From Gambelia wislizenii (taxonomy: Eukaryota; Chordata; Lepidosauria; Squamata; Crotaphytidae): a DNA stretch of 64,000 nt. Positions 55,832 to 64,000 of this stretch are shown in pieces. The first letter of the stretch is position 1; each line of letters begins with the position of its first letter. The notes beneath the pieces were generated by a model that saw only the letters and a list, made by a program, of their open reading frames with translations, made no database searches and was not told where the DNA came from. Both the position numbers and the translations under genes were made by a program. The stretch is from NCBI GenBank assembly GCA_030847615.1, contig JAUMIR010000001.1, positions 67,407,501 through 67,471,500 of the forward strand, read 5' to 3'.

Positions 55832-58037
55832 CTCCCCTCTCCTTTTTGTAATGGTCATAGAAGTACTGATTAGCAATATAAGATCCAACAAGAACATAAA
55901 AGGTACCAAAATGAAGGGCTTCGAGTACAAAATAAGAGCGTATGCAGATGACTTGGTAATAATATTAGAGGAACCCAAGGAGCAACTGGAAGAACTGGGG
56001 AGGGTATTAGATGAATACGCAAATATGTCTGGCTTCAGAACAAACAAAGACAAGACAATAATATTGACAAAAAACGTGACTAAGGGTGAGGAAGAGTATC
56101 TGCAAAAAGCAACAGGATACAAAGTAGAGAAAAAAGTAAAATATCTAGGCATATGGATCACGAAGAGGAATCTGGACCTATTCGATAATAACTACGGAAA
56201 ATTATGGAAAGAGATTAAAGAAGATTTAAGCAAATGGTCCAGATTGAACCTTTCATTCTTCGGCAGAATAGCTGTAATAAAGATGAACATTCTATCTAGA
56301 TTTATGTACTTATTCTGCAATTTGCCCATTATTCACAACAATAAATGTTTTAAAATCTGGGAAAAAGAAATTTCAAAATTTTTGTGGCAAGGGAAAAAAC
56401 CGCGAATATCAATAAAACTACTAAAAGATAAGAAAGAAAGAGGTGGATGTGCGTTACCTGATCTACAATTATATTATCAGGCATGCGTGCTGACATGGGT
56501 TGAAGACTGGATATTGCTAAACAATAGAAGAACATTGGCTTTAGAAGGAGCGGAGTTAAGATATGGATGGCACGCATACTTATGCTACAATAAAAGAAAG
56601 GATAATAAAGATTTTGATCTGCACTGTATAAGGAAAGCGCTGTTGAACACATGGTTAATTGTAAAGAAAAAATTCTATAAAAACATTCCGATGTGGATAT
56701 CAACGGAAGAAGCTTTCTTTGGAAAAACTAAGGGGACAGAAGAGATTTGGCTGAAGTATAAAGATATCCTAAAGGAAGACAAACAGGGACAACTGCTGAT
56801 AAAATCCAGAGAACAACTAGAAGAAATGGGCTTCAAACTAAATTGGTTCCAATATAAACAGATTTACGAAAGATACAAGATGGATTACAGACTAGAAAAC
56901 TTTGAAGCGGAGGGAAATAAACTGGATAAGATAATATTTGATCGTAATAAGAAACATATATCAAAGTATTATAATATATTACTGGAGAGAGAACTAGAAG
57001 AAGAGGTAGTCAAGGATCAGATGATAAGATGGGTACAAGATGTGGGGCAATGCATTGATCTAGAAAAGTGGGAAAGATCTTGGGTGAATACCCAAAAATT
57101 CACCTCATCTCAAAGCTTGAAAGAGAACTATCTAAAAATGTTCGGAAGATGGTACCTGACACCGGTTAAGCTGAATAAAATGTACAAAACAGGATCACAA
57201 TCTTGCTGGAAGTGCGAGCAAGCGAAAGGTACCTTATATCATCTATGGTGGACATGCCAGGCAGCGCAAGAATTCTGGAAAAAGATTCACGCAATGATAA
57301 ACGAAATTCTAGGACTGAGATTTCCAATGTCACCGCAAATCTATCTACTAAATATGATAGACACAATAGATCACAACTCAATGAAGAAATATTGGAGAGT
57401 GACATTATATATGATTTCAGCTGCGAGAATTCTATACGCATCGAAGTGGAAAAGAAAGGAAATCCCCTCTAAGGAAGAATGGTTACTTAAGATGGGCGAG
57501 ATGAAAGACATGGATTCACTTACTGCACAGTTAAAAGATATCCCAAAAGAAAAAATAGAGAAGGAATGGTCTCCATTAAAGAAATACTGGAAAAAGCAGT
57601 GGAAAAATCTGACCAACTTAGACCTATGAAAATTTCTATGAAGATACAAACACTATCAGAACTACCTAGGTCAAAGTTGCTAGTTAAGTTACAATTAGCT
57701 TAGCAGAATTGTAGTTTAAGTTAAATAACGGACACTCAACTAACAAATAAGGATAAAAGCTGGGAAAAACAGGGGCGAGAAGGGGAGAAAGCTGGAGTTA
57801 AGAATAAGGGATTTAAAAACGAGAAAAAAAGAGAAGATAGAGAAGGGGTTGCAAAGAAAGAAACGAAGAAAACGGGAAAAAATTTATATGGGCTGATAAG
57901 CTGGACATATAAGTTAAGGTGTAATCTGTTTTTTAATCCTGTAAAATGTTACTCTGTTTGATATAAGTTCTTGGAAAATGTCATGGAAAGATGTATAGAA
58001 AGTTGATGTAACGGTATAAAAATTATAAATAAAAAAA
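55832..58037 (+). mobile_element. L1 LINE, 5'-truncated, recent insertion
   Basis: The insertion is bounded by a 15-bp direct repeat, aaaaaatggtactct (55817-55831 and 58038-58052), and ends in a poly(A) tract (58031-58043). That is target-primed reverse transcription as known for L1. It begins inside the polymerase domain, just after the QG-type motif (SPLLF), so ORF1, the endonuclease and the polymerase N-terminus are missing. The remaining ORF2 (55833-57629) is fully open. A ~400-bp 3' region (57630-58030) follows. It lies at the left edge of an hAT-like element. Confidence 0.95.
55833..57629 (+). CDS. L1 ORF2 C-terminal two-fifths, intact frame
   Basis: About 598 open codons; the first ATG (55851) is internal and not the natural start. 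The frame opens with SPLLFVMVIEVL, then has the polymerase catalytic motif YADD (residues 31-34 from the ATG), GFRTNKDKT, VKYLGIWIT and WSRLNLSFFGRIAVIKMNIL. Next come the L1 'thumb' and C-terminal regions (FLWQGKKPRI, GGCALPDLQLYYQACVLTWV). Near the end is the cysteine motif CWKC...H...C (C-x2-C-x8-H-x4-C), typical of L1 ORF2, and it stops at 57627-57629. In a full element this protein copies L1 RNA into DNA at the nicked target. This copy lacks the endonuclease and half the polymerase, so it cannot work alone, and no promoter is seen. The absence of stops or frameshifts argues for youth. Confidence 0.93.
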   Translation, partial: SPLLFVMVIEVLISNIRSNKNIKGTKMKGFEYKIRAYADDLVIILEEPKEQLEELGRVLDEYANMSGFRTNKDKTIILTKNVTKGEEEYLQKATGYKVEKKVKYLGIWITKRNLDLFDNNYGKLWKEIKEDLSKWSRLNLSFFGRIAVIKMNILSRFMYLFCNLPIIHNNKCFKIWEKEISKFLWQGKKPRISIKLLKDKKERGGCALPDLQLYYQACVLTWVEDWILLNNRRTLALEGAELRYGWHAYLCYNKRKDNKDFDLHCIRKALLNTWLIVKKKFYKNIPMWISTEEAFFGKTKGTEEIWLKYKDILKEDKQGQLLIKSREQLEEMGFKLNWFQYKQIYERYKMDYRLENFEAEGNKLDKIIFDRNKKHISKYYNILLERELEEEVVKDQMIRWVQDVGQCIDLEKWERSWVNTQKFTSSQSLKENYLKMFGRWYLTPVKLNKMYKTGSQSCWKCEQAKGTLYHLWWTCQAAQEFWKKIHAMINEILGLRFPMSPQIYLLNMIDTIDHNSMKKYWRVTLYMISAARILYASKWKRKEIPSKEEWLLKMGEMKDMDSLTAQLKDIPKEKIEKEWSPLKKYWKKQWKNLTNLDL

Positions 58038-58050
58038 AAAAAATGGTACT

Positions 58051-58665
58051 CTAAGGACTTTATCAGACGAGCCCCATAAAACATTCTTTTGCCGGCATTA
58101 AAAAAAAAAAACATTTCTATTCAGGCAAATAGAATAGAATTTCCCCCCCAACTGCATTTACCTCCTCTCCCAGCAAAAGGCTTCCCCAGCAATAAAGAGG
58201 AAGTAAACAGAGCTCCGTTCACTTCCTCATTTGAAATCCCGCGGATTCTCATGAGAGTTCATCGTGCAGGAAATTCCAAAATAAAACATTTAAAGTCACA
58301 CCAAGCACATATACACACACTAAAAAACCTCCAAGTAACGTGGGGAGCATCATAAAAAGTTCATCACTTTTTATCGTAACCTGGATGTTACGATTTCACC
58401 CAGATGTGTTGTGCCTGGTCTAGCCATTCACATTGTAATGATATGATTTAAATGGCCCGCCATTTCATACACCAGCAATGCCAGCAAAAAGCCAGCACAG
58501 CCGATCTATTGACAGCTTAAACTGTCAATTTAAAATGGTGCCTTATTCGCAGCCAATTGACACACTGGCCACGGGAGCAGAACAACGTCGTCTGATACTG
58601 ACAACCCATTCCGCCAAAATCACCTCTTTGGGATGCAATTTTTCCTCATCTAATAAAGTCCTAAG
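58051..58665. mobile_element. hAT-like non-autonomous element, family B
   Basis: The left end ctaaggactttatcagacga and right end tcatctaataaagtcctaag are inverted terminal repeats of about 20 bp. Blocks acctcctctcccagc, ttcacttcctcatttgaaat, acctggatgttacgatttca and cagccgatctattgacagct are shared with 51219-51778. Frames inside are not a transposase. The first bases lie within the right target duplication of the L1, so the L1 landed at its boundary. No target duplication of its own was found. Confidence 0.75.
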
Positions 58666-59319
58666 ATCTATAGCCATTTTATCAGATTGAGTTGTATTTA
58701 TATTTGTTTAGATGTCTTCAATGGGCTTATTGTTATATATATATATATATTTGTTTGTTTGTCTCTATCTTCTGTTTTCTTTGTAAACAATTGATTCTTA
58801 TCTTGATGTGAAATCCACAATAAAAATAATATTTACAAAAAGGTGGGGTTGAGAAGGACTTTGATATAAGGAGACATAATGCAAGTATTTGGACACTTCC
58901 AAGCACATGGAGCAAGAACGGAGAAAGGCCACACATGTCCCAGGTTTCATCTATGGAATGTTGGAGGGTATGTTATAGTCTTCAACAACCAAAGAAGGAT
59001 GGCATACTATTAAAGCTACTGGCTGGACATTGGCACTATTGTTTAAGTTACTGGCTCAGCATTGTTCTTAACACTGAAATCTACATTGTTAGACAAGGGA
59101 AGAAAGCCAATCGTTTTTACAGTATTCTACCATGAAAAAAAATGTTATGCATATAGCGTTGGAGTAAGCAGGAAAGCACTGTACACTTCAATCAAATCTT
59201 TCATACACAATTGTCCTTTGTTGCTACATGAGAAGTGTAGAATTAACTTTCTATGAACTCCTGCAGCATGCCAATGACACGAAATTAGGAGATCCAAAAG
59301 ATACCAATACAGAACCAGG
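58666..59319. other. No gene; (AT)n and a tiny CR1-like piece
   Basis: (AT)n at about 58734-58750. 59262-59300 (atgccaatgacacgaaatta) resembles the CR1 codons for ADDTKLG, probably a small fragment. Otherwise unassigned. Confidence 0.35.
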
Positions 59320-59445
59320 GTTTGGAAAAGTTACTTTTTCAGATGACAACTTCCAGAATCATCCAGCTAGCATTGAGACTGGGGATTCTAAAGTTGTTCT
59401 CTATGAAAGCAACTTGTCCAAGCTCTGCAAACCACAGCACTCCCT
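59320..59445. repeat. Miniature repeat, 'cccagaat' type
   Basis: aaaagttactttttcagatgac, cttccagaatcatccagcta and attctaaagttgttc make a diverged inverted pair like that at 55365-55450. Confidence 0.4.
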
Positions 59446-61708
59446 GAAATACATAATCATGGGGCTGTTGAACAGCAGGGTGGTCTTTAAAAAGAACCTC
59501 TTTCTGCTTGCAAAAGAAACCGCTAGATGATGTACAATATATTTCAACAAGTCAAGGAGGTGTAGTAATGAGGGATAATATCAGGAGATTTATGCAGTAC
59601 TGGGCAGATTGAGTGAGCCTGTGGGCTTTTTCACACATGAGGATTAAAGACTTCAATTGAGTTTGTAAGTCAAGTATAAAGCTTGCATTGAGGAGAATGT
59701 TTATTTGCATTACAAATGCCTCTCTTTCAATTTCTGCTCTTCATGCAAAATTACCAGCAATTAACATATATAGCACAGGAGAAACTGGAAGGCAAATGAA
59801 GTCTCCTGTTTGTGAAGAACTGTATTTGAAATAATCAGTTGGTGGCAACCGTAGGGCTAAGTTCTTGGCAGCCTCGGCTTCACCAGTCAAAGCAGCTGAA
59901 GAAGACTTTCCTCTTTGATTATGTCTTTCACAAGCCAAATGTGCTGTCTCAGGCAGGGACCACCATGCCTTTGGAATTGTCACAAAATGTTAATTTGTTA
60001 TTATTGCCTTAAAAAAAAAACCTGCCAGAGATTGGGAGATGCGCTCGAGGGATTCTCTGTGCCAAAATAACTTTGGGTGCTATGCACCTTCACTTGAGTT
60101 GAAGTGAAGTTGAATGTCTTGGCTCAGTCCTCATTCTACTCAGGGAAAAAAAGACTTCCACCATTCCCACTTGCACTATCCAATGAGTTAAGTTCACTAT
60201 TGAGAGGCAGGCTATTCTGTTTATTCTTGCAGCTCTCTTCCAATGCCCTTTTCTGTTTGTTTATTTTGCCCGTTTCTTTTAAAAGCCTGGCTGTGCTTTG
60301 ATCTCATTCTCAAGGTAAGCACACTGCCAATTTGTCTGCAAAACAGTCAGACTATACTCAAACTAGAACTAGTAGAGGATGAACCTTAAACTTGAAAAAA
60401 ATAATCTTTCTGTTGCAAAGACCTACCATAGCGTGTCATCTGCCCTATGCCCTGACCCAGAACAGAGCTGAAGGACAGTCTCTTCCATGCAAAGTGGCTC
60501 CTGAAAGCAGCAGAATGCTTCAGCTAGGGTTTTTCTTGATGTCTCCTACAAAAATGTTGACTTAGAAGGAATACAATGCTCAGGATCAGAAAAGTCAACA
60601 ATCAACCGGAGTCCGCATCAATAAGCAGCTTAATGATCTGCACAGACATCTTCATTAAGAGGATTAGGCTTCTATTATCCAGCAACCAGAGCAGCCTGCA
60701 CTGATTTGCTTTGGTGGCACTTTGCCATCTTTCTTTCCTTCTTTCTTCACTGGCATTGAGTGGTTCCATCACTCAGCTTCTCTCTTTCTCTCTCAATATC
60801 TCTGCCTCTTTGTTAAAAGAAAACATTGCAAAGCCTTTGACAATGCAGCAACTTTGATTTGTTGCCAGTCAGCTGTTGACAATTATTAAGACAAAACCCT
60901 TAAGGAGCTTCCCACCGGCAAGTTCTTCCTGCCCATCTTGGGAACTCAGCCAAGCCTTTCATTTACTCCTACAGAGGGTTATGTTAATACCGGCTTCCTC
61001 CAGTTCCCAGCAGATCTCTTCATTTCTTGCCTGCTGGTTGCTTGCCTATAGACAGGACTTGAGCAGAAATGAGAAGGGCAAGAACAGATCAAGGAGTCAT
61101 CCAGAGGGGCAGAATGTGACACAAAACTTCACCTTTCCTCACAGAATTTACAGCTTTAACTCCAGAGATCCAGAGGAGATTTCTCGTACCTTGGTGTTTT
61201 GCCAATAATTCCCAATAACTCCCAAAGCTTTTTATCCCTTCGGAGAATATGTCAGAGTTTTAGGACACACATGCACCTATTGTTGTGGTTTGTTTAACTT
61301 TTCTGATCATGTTTGTGCGATGATGTAGGTTGTGGTTGTTAACTTCCCCAGCTTTGGTACTACCAGCATGTCCAACTGTGCTTCACATTCCCTGCTGTTC
61401 CTGTCCAAAAGCTGGTGGGGAAGGCCTTTCCCCCATGCTCCATTTCCTCTTTTTATAACTATTTTTTTTAAGCCCCAGAAGAATTGTAACATTAATACAT
61501 AAAAAATGCAATTGATGCCTAGCAGTGAAATGATGCTGGTGTTATTAGATGTTTTGCACAGTAATGGTAAGATTTAAAAGAAGAGGTTGATAGAATTTGT
61601 AGAACCAACTAAAAGAGTGTTCATTTTCCCTCTCCATATCCTGTGGCCTGCTTGCCATAGCCCACACTGCTTATGATGTGGGAAGACAGTGCCAATTTTT
61701 CTGTTATA
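59446..61708. other. No recognised gene
   Basis: Long stretch with few repeats. A 110-codon frame (60876-61208) has no domain. 60600-60900 (ataagcagcttaatgatctg, cttcattaagaggattaggc) is AT-rich and repeat-free, a weak candidate for conserved non-coding sequence. Confidence 0.4.
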
Positions 61709-62059
61709 GGAGATTTTCAGACCGCGTTTTAGAGTGCCTAGAGCGGGAGGAGCTTTTGGGAGAGGGACGGCGATCTTGCGCAGCAGGGGGGCGTTTTCGG
61801 ACGCTGTTGTCCCTCTCCCGAAACCATCCGTGTCACTTCCGTGAAGCTTCGGAAGCCGCAGAGCCATATTTTAATCACGGAGGTTGCCCGTGATTAAAAT
61901 ATGGCACTGAGGATTCCAAAGCTTCACGGAAGTGACACGGATGGTTTTGGGAGAGGGACAACGGCGTCCGAAAACGCCCCCCTGCTGCGCAAGATCGCCG
62001 TCCCTCTCCCGAAAGCTCCTCCCACTCTAGGCACTCTAAAACGCGGTCTGAAAATCTCC
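61709..62059. repeat. Near-perfect 351-bp palindrome, CpG-rich
   Basis: The left arm 61709-61880 and right arm 61888-62059 are inverted copies with a 7-base spacer (aggttgc). I count about 8 mismatches in 172 positions. Five of the eight are CG against TG or CA. The ends read ggagattttcagac and gtctgaaaatctcc, with ata on both outer sides, a possible but weak 3-bp target duplication. Both strands read the same peptides, so the frames here are not genes. It is a foldback DNA transposon by appearance; the terminus resembles the ggactttttcggac end of the element at 62970. Confidence 0.9.
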
Positions 62060-62153
62060 ATACTGTCCTAGAAGTGGTTTGGTCCTGCTTTTGTGTCAGA
62101 CTTATCACACAATGTCATGGTTCTCCCAGTGCTGTTGTGCTGTACAGTTGTTG

Positions 62154-62254
62154 GGAATCATAGAATTGTAGAGTTGGAAGAGACCATGAGGGCCATCCAG
62201 TCCAACCCCCTGCCACACAGGAAATCACAATCAAAGCATCCCCGACAGATGGCA
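62154..62254 (-). repeat. CR1 LINE 3'-end fragment
   Basis: gggaatcatagaattgtaga, gttggaagagaccatgaggg and ccaaccccctgccacacagg are the CR1 3' end. It is cut after ccccgacagatggc. Confidence 0.85.
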
Positions 62255-62739
62255 AACTTGATCTTTTTCAGACTGAAAATAATCCATTAATGGCCCCCTT
62301 TCCCACTATGATTCAGTAGCCAGTTTGAGTGCCAATGTCTTGTTCCCCTTCATTGCAAGAATGATCAGTTAGTGGGTCTGGTCTGGGTCTGGTCTGGTTG
62401 CCCTTCCCTTGGGAATTCCCAAGGAACTCTTCAGCAGGGAAACCACAGACTACCTCCAGTGCTTGGGCAGGGAGCACAAAACTTCTGAAGAGAATAGCTG
62501 TGTTTTCTGTGGTCTATGCTCTTGAAACCCTTTTCAGTTTCCCCCCTACTTTTTAATATAAATAGTTTGCTGTTTGCAGTTTTAATATTGCTATCATTAA
62601 CCATTTAAAGTCACTATTCAGATGCCTTTACTGCATGGGGTTGTTTTCCAAAGATTTTTCCACTGTTTTCCTGTGGTACCACACATCACAGTATTGCCAC
62701 CACAGTATTACTTTTTAAAAATTATTTTAATTTTTTAAG

Positions 62740-63470
62740 GTAATGGTGTAATAACATGTAATATGGTATAACATCATAGCCCTTCATTTGTACTTGTTAA
62801 GCCATAATAACGCTATTATAACTTAATGCGTACAAATGAAGGTTTTTGAACAGGACAACCTGAAACAACTGACTAGCATGATAAACACTTTTGCTTTTCA
62901 CAGGAGAAGGAGATAAAAAAAAGTTGGGGGTTGGTGTGGTCAGTTTCTTTTCCTGTGTAACCTCTCATAGGACTTTTTCGGACATTAGAAATACAACGCT
63001 AGCAACCTTGCCACGTTGCTCACGATCGTGAGTAAAAATTGGCTAAATATAACGCTCAAATGTCCCTGCGGTACTGCAACAGTACCGGCAGGGACGGCCA
63101 TCATCTAAAAGGGATGCCCTGCAGCGCTGCAGCCTCGCAACGTGGCGAGGCTGCTAGCGTTGTATTTTTAATGTCCGAAAAAGTCCATAATGCGAGACCT
63201 AGATAATGATAGGTGTACTGTAATGATGTTGTGCTGTAATACTGTTATTACGGCTTAATGAGTACAAGTGAAGCAGTTTTGAATAGGACAGCCTGAAATT
63301 ACTGACTAGTGTGATAAGCACTTTTCTTTTTCACAGCCGAAAGACACCAAAAATGGGGGTGTGCATGGCTTGTTTTTCTTCCTGTGTTACCACTTGCAAC
63401 GAGAGATTTGAGTGTTGATGGATGTGCTGTAATGATGTTGTAATAATGTTATTACAGTTATATTGTTAAA
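62740..63470. repeat. Diverged tandem repeat, ~220-bp unit
   Basis: Unit 1 (about 62748-62968) and unit 2 (about 63209-63425) share aacttaatgcgtacaaatga against ggcttaatgagtacaagtga, then aggacarcctgaaa, actgactagyrtgataarca and cttttcacag. A third start follows at about 63427 (gtgctgtaatgatgttgtaa). Identity is roughly 75-80%. The element at 62970-63186 sits between units 1 and 2. Confidence 0.7.
62970..63186. mobile_element. TIR element, 'ggactttttcgg' family, complete
   Basis: 217 bp with ~50-bp near-perfect inverted ends (ggactttttcggacatta..., complement at 63137-63186). ata flanks both sides (62967-62969 and 63187-63189), a possible 3-bp target duplication. The interior has two 14-bp perfect palindromes, ctcacgatcgtgag (63019-63032) and ctgcagcgctgcag (63118-63131). 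It is non-coding. The truncated copy is at 26643-26805. Confidence 0.85.
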
Positions 63471-63471
63471 T

Positions 63472-63492
63472 ATTGTGTGTGTGTGTGTGTAT
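63472..63492. repeat. (GT)n microsatellite
   Basis: About ten gt units, ending in tatacac. Confidence 0.8.
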
Positions 63493-63829
63493 ACACAAAC
63501 CAATCACAAAGTACAAAGCAGGACAAATGGGGTGGTGATAACAGCATTAGTGCAGATGAAAAAAACCTGCGCAAATCACACTATTAGTACAAAGTGACAA
63601 GGATGTAATCACAGCATCAGTAGTCAGCTATCATTGCGAATACAGCCAAAGTGGTTTTCAAATGGTATAACCCAGCATAACAGTTCAGATTGATATCTCA
63701 AAACCCAGTACAGGTCTATTGCTGCATGGCAGAAGGTTAATTTCCTAGAGTGCTTTGTTGTGATGTTGTTACTTGTTCTGAACCACAATCTTACACTATC
63801 TTCCATTATTGTTGTTGTTGTCGTCTTAC

Positions 63830-64000
63830 CTGAGGAACAGTAGTATATTTGCGCTTCCTCTCATTTGGGCAAGCGAATTAGATCGACTCACTTGTCCTAA
63901 TGAACAGAAATGCACACCACCTTGTTGTTATTTTCCACTAAGACAAAAATCCAAAATGGTGGCAGCAGGCTTTACTAGCAAGCCCCACCCCTTTAATTTG
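63830..64000. mobile_element. hAT-like element, family A, cut by window end
   Basis: 63885-64000 shares ctaatgaacagaaatgcaca, aaaatccaaaatggtggcag and agccccacccc with 16690-16860 of the family. It continues past the window. Confidence 0.5.

Noticed and set aside
55851..57629. A 592-codon open frame as a possible host gene
   Set aside because: The YADD polymerase motif, the CWKC...H...C end, the poly(A) tail and the 15-bp target duplication make it a truncated L1 ORF2.
1..64000. A new defence, biosynthetic or regulatory gene system
   Set aside because: No set of intact non-transposon genes exists in the window. All long coding similarity is to retrotransposons.

Overview
The window looks like non-genic DNA from a squamate reptile, probably a lizard. 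I infer this from the repeat mix: tRNA-headed SINEs with a Bov-B-like 3' tail (Sauria-type SINEs), a Bov-B/RTE LINE, CR1 and L2 LINEs with reptile-style 3' ends, a young 5'-truncated L1, many hAT-like and mariner-like miniature elements, and abundant microsatellites. No host protein exon, tRNA, rRNA or other structural RNA gene could be supported. The only long intact reading frame is the end of the L1 ORF2.

Layout. 1-4 kb: no recognisable gene. 4.2-6.2 kb: a SINE followed by a frameshifted CR1 (+). 7-20 kb: sparse sequence with foldback (inverted-repeat) elements at 7.2, 12.0, 15.8, 18.3 and 19.6 kb, a LINE C-terminal remnant at 11 kb and an hAT-like element at 16.4 kb. 20-26 kb: two SINEs, two hAT-like copies, a solo LTR (-) with a perfect 5-bp target duplication, and a CR1 (-). 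26-40 kb: TIR elements, SINEs, CR1 tails, a 1.1-kb hAT-like composite with a very GC-rich interior (29.9-31.0 kb), and a mariner-like element containing a ~65-bp minisatellite (38.8-39.5 kb). 40.8-42.6 kb: a Bov-B (-) interrupted by an L2 tail and a TIR element.

45.2-46.4 kb holds a foldback element and a LINE remnant with a C-terminal zinc-finger-like motif. 47.5-52.7 kb is one decayed L2 LINE (+), recognisable from endonuclease to 3' end and broken up by a SINE, a foldback element, two hAT-like elements and an hAT element with a perfect 8-bp target duplication. 53.7-54.4 kb is a second solo LTR (+) of the same family as the one at 22 kb. 55.8-58.0 kb is a recent L1 insertion with a 15-bp target duplication and a poly(A) tail, placed at the edge of an hAT-like element (58.05-58.67 kb). 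61.7-62.1 kb is a near-perfect 351-bp palindrome, and 62.7-63.5 kb is a diverged tandem repeat with a TIR element between its units.

There is no operon-like or pathway logic here. The relationships are historical: who inserted into whom, and which families share ends. I found no convincing new defence, regulatory or metabolic system. The most notable objects are the GC-rich hAT composite, the CpG-rich palindrome, the intact L1 tail, the nested L2 and the minisatellite inside a TIR element. All family names rest on recognition by eye, without database searches.
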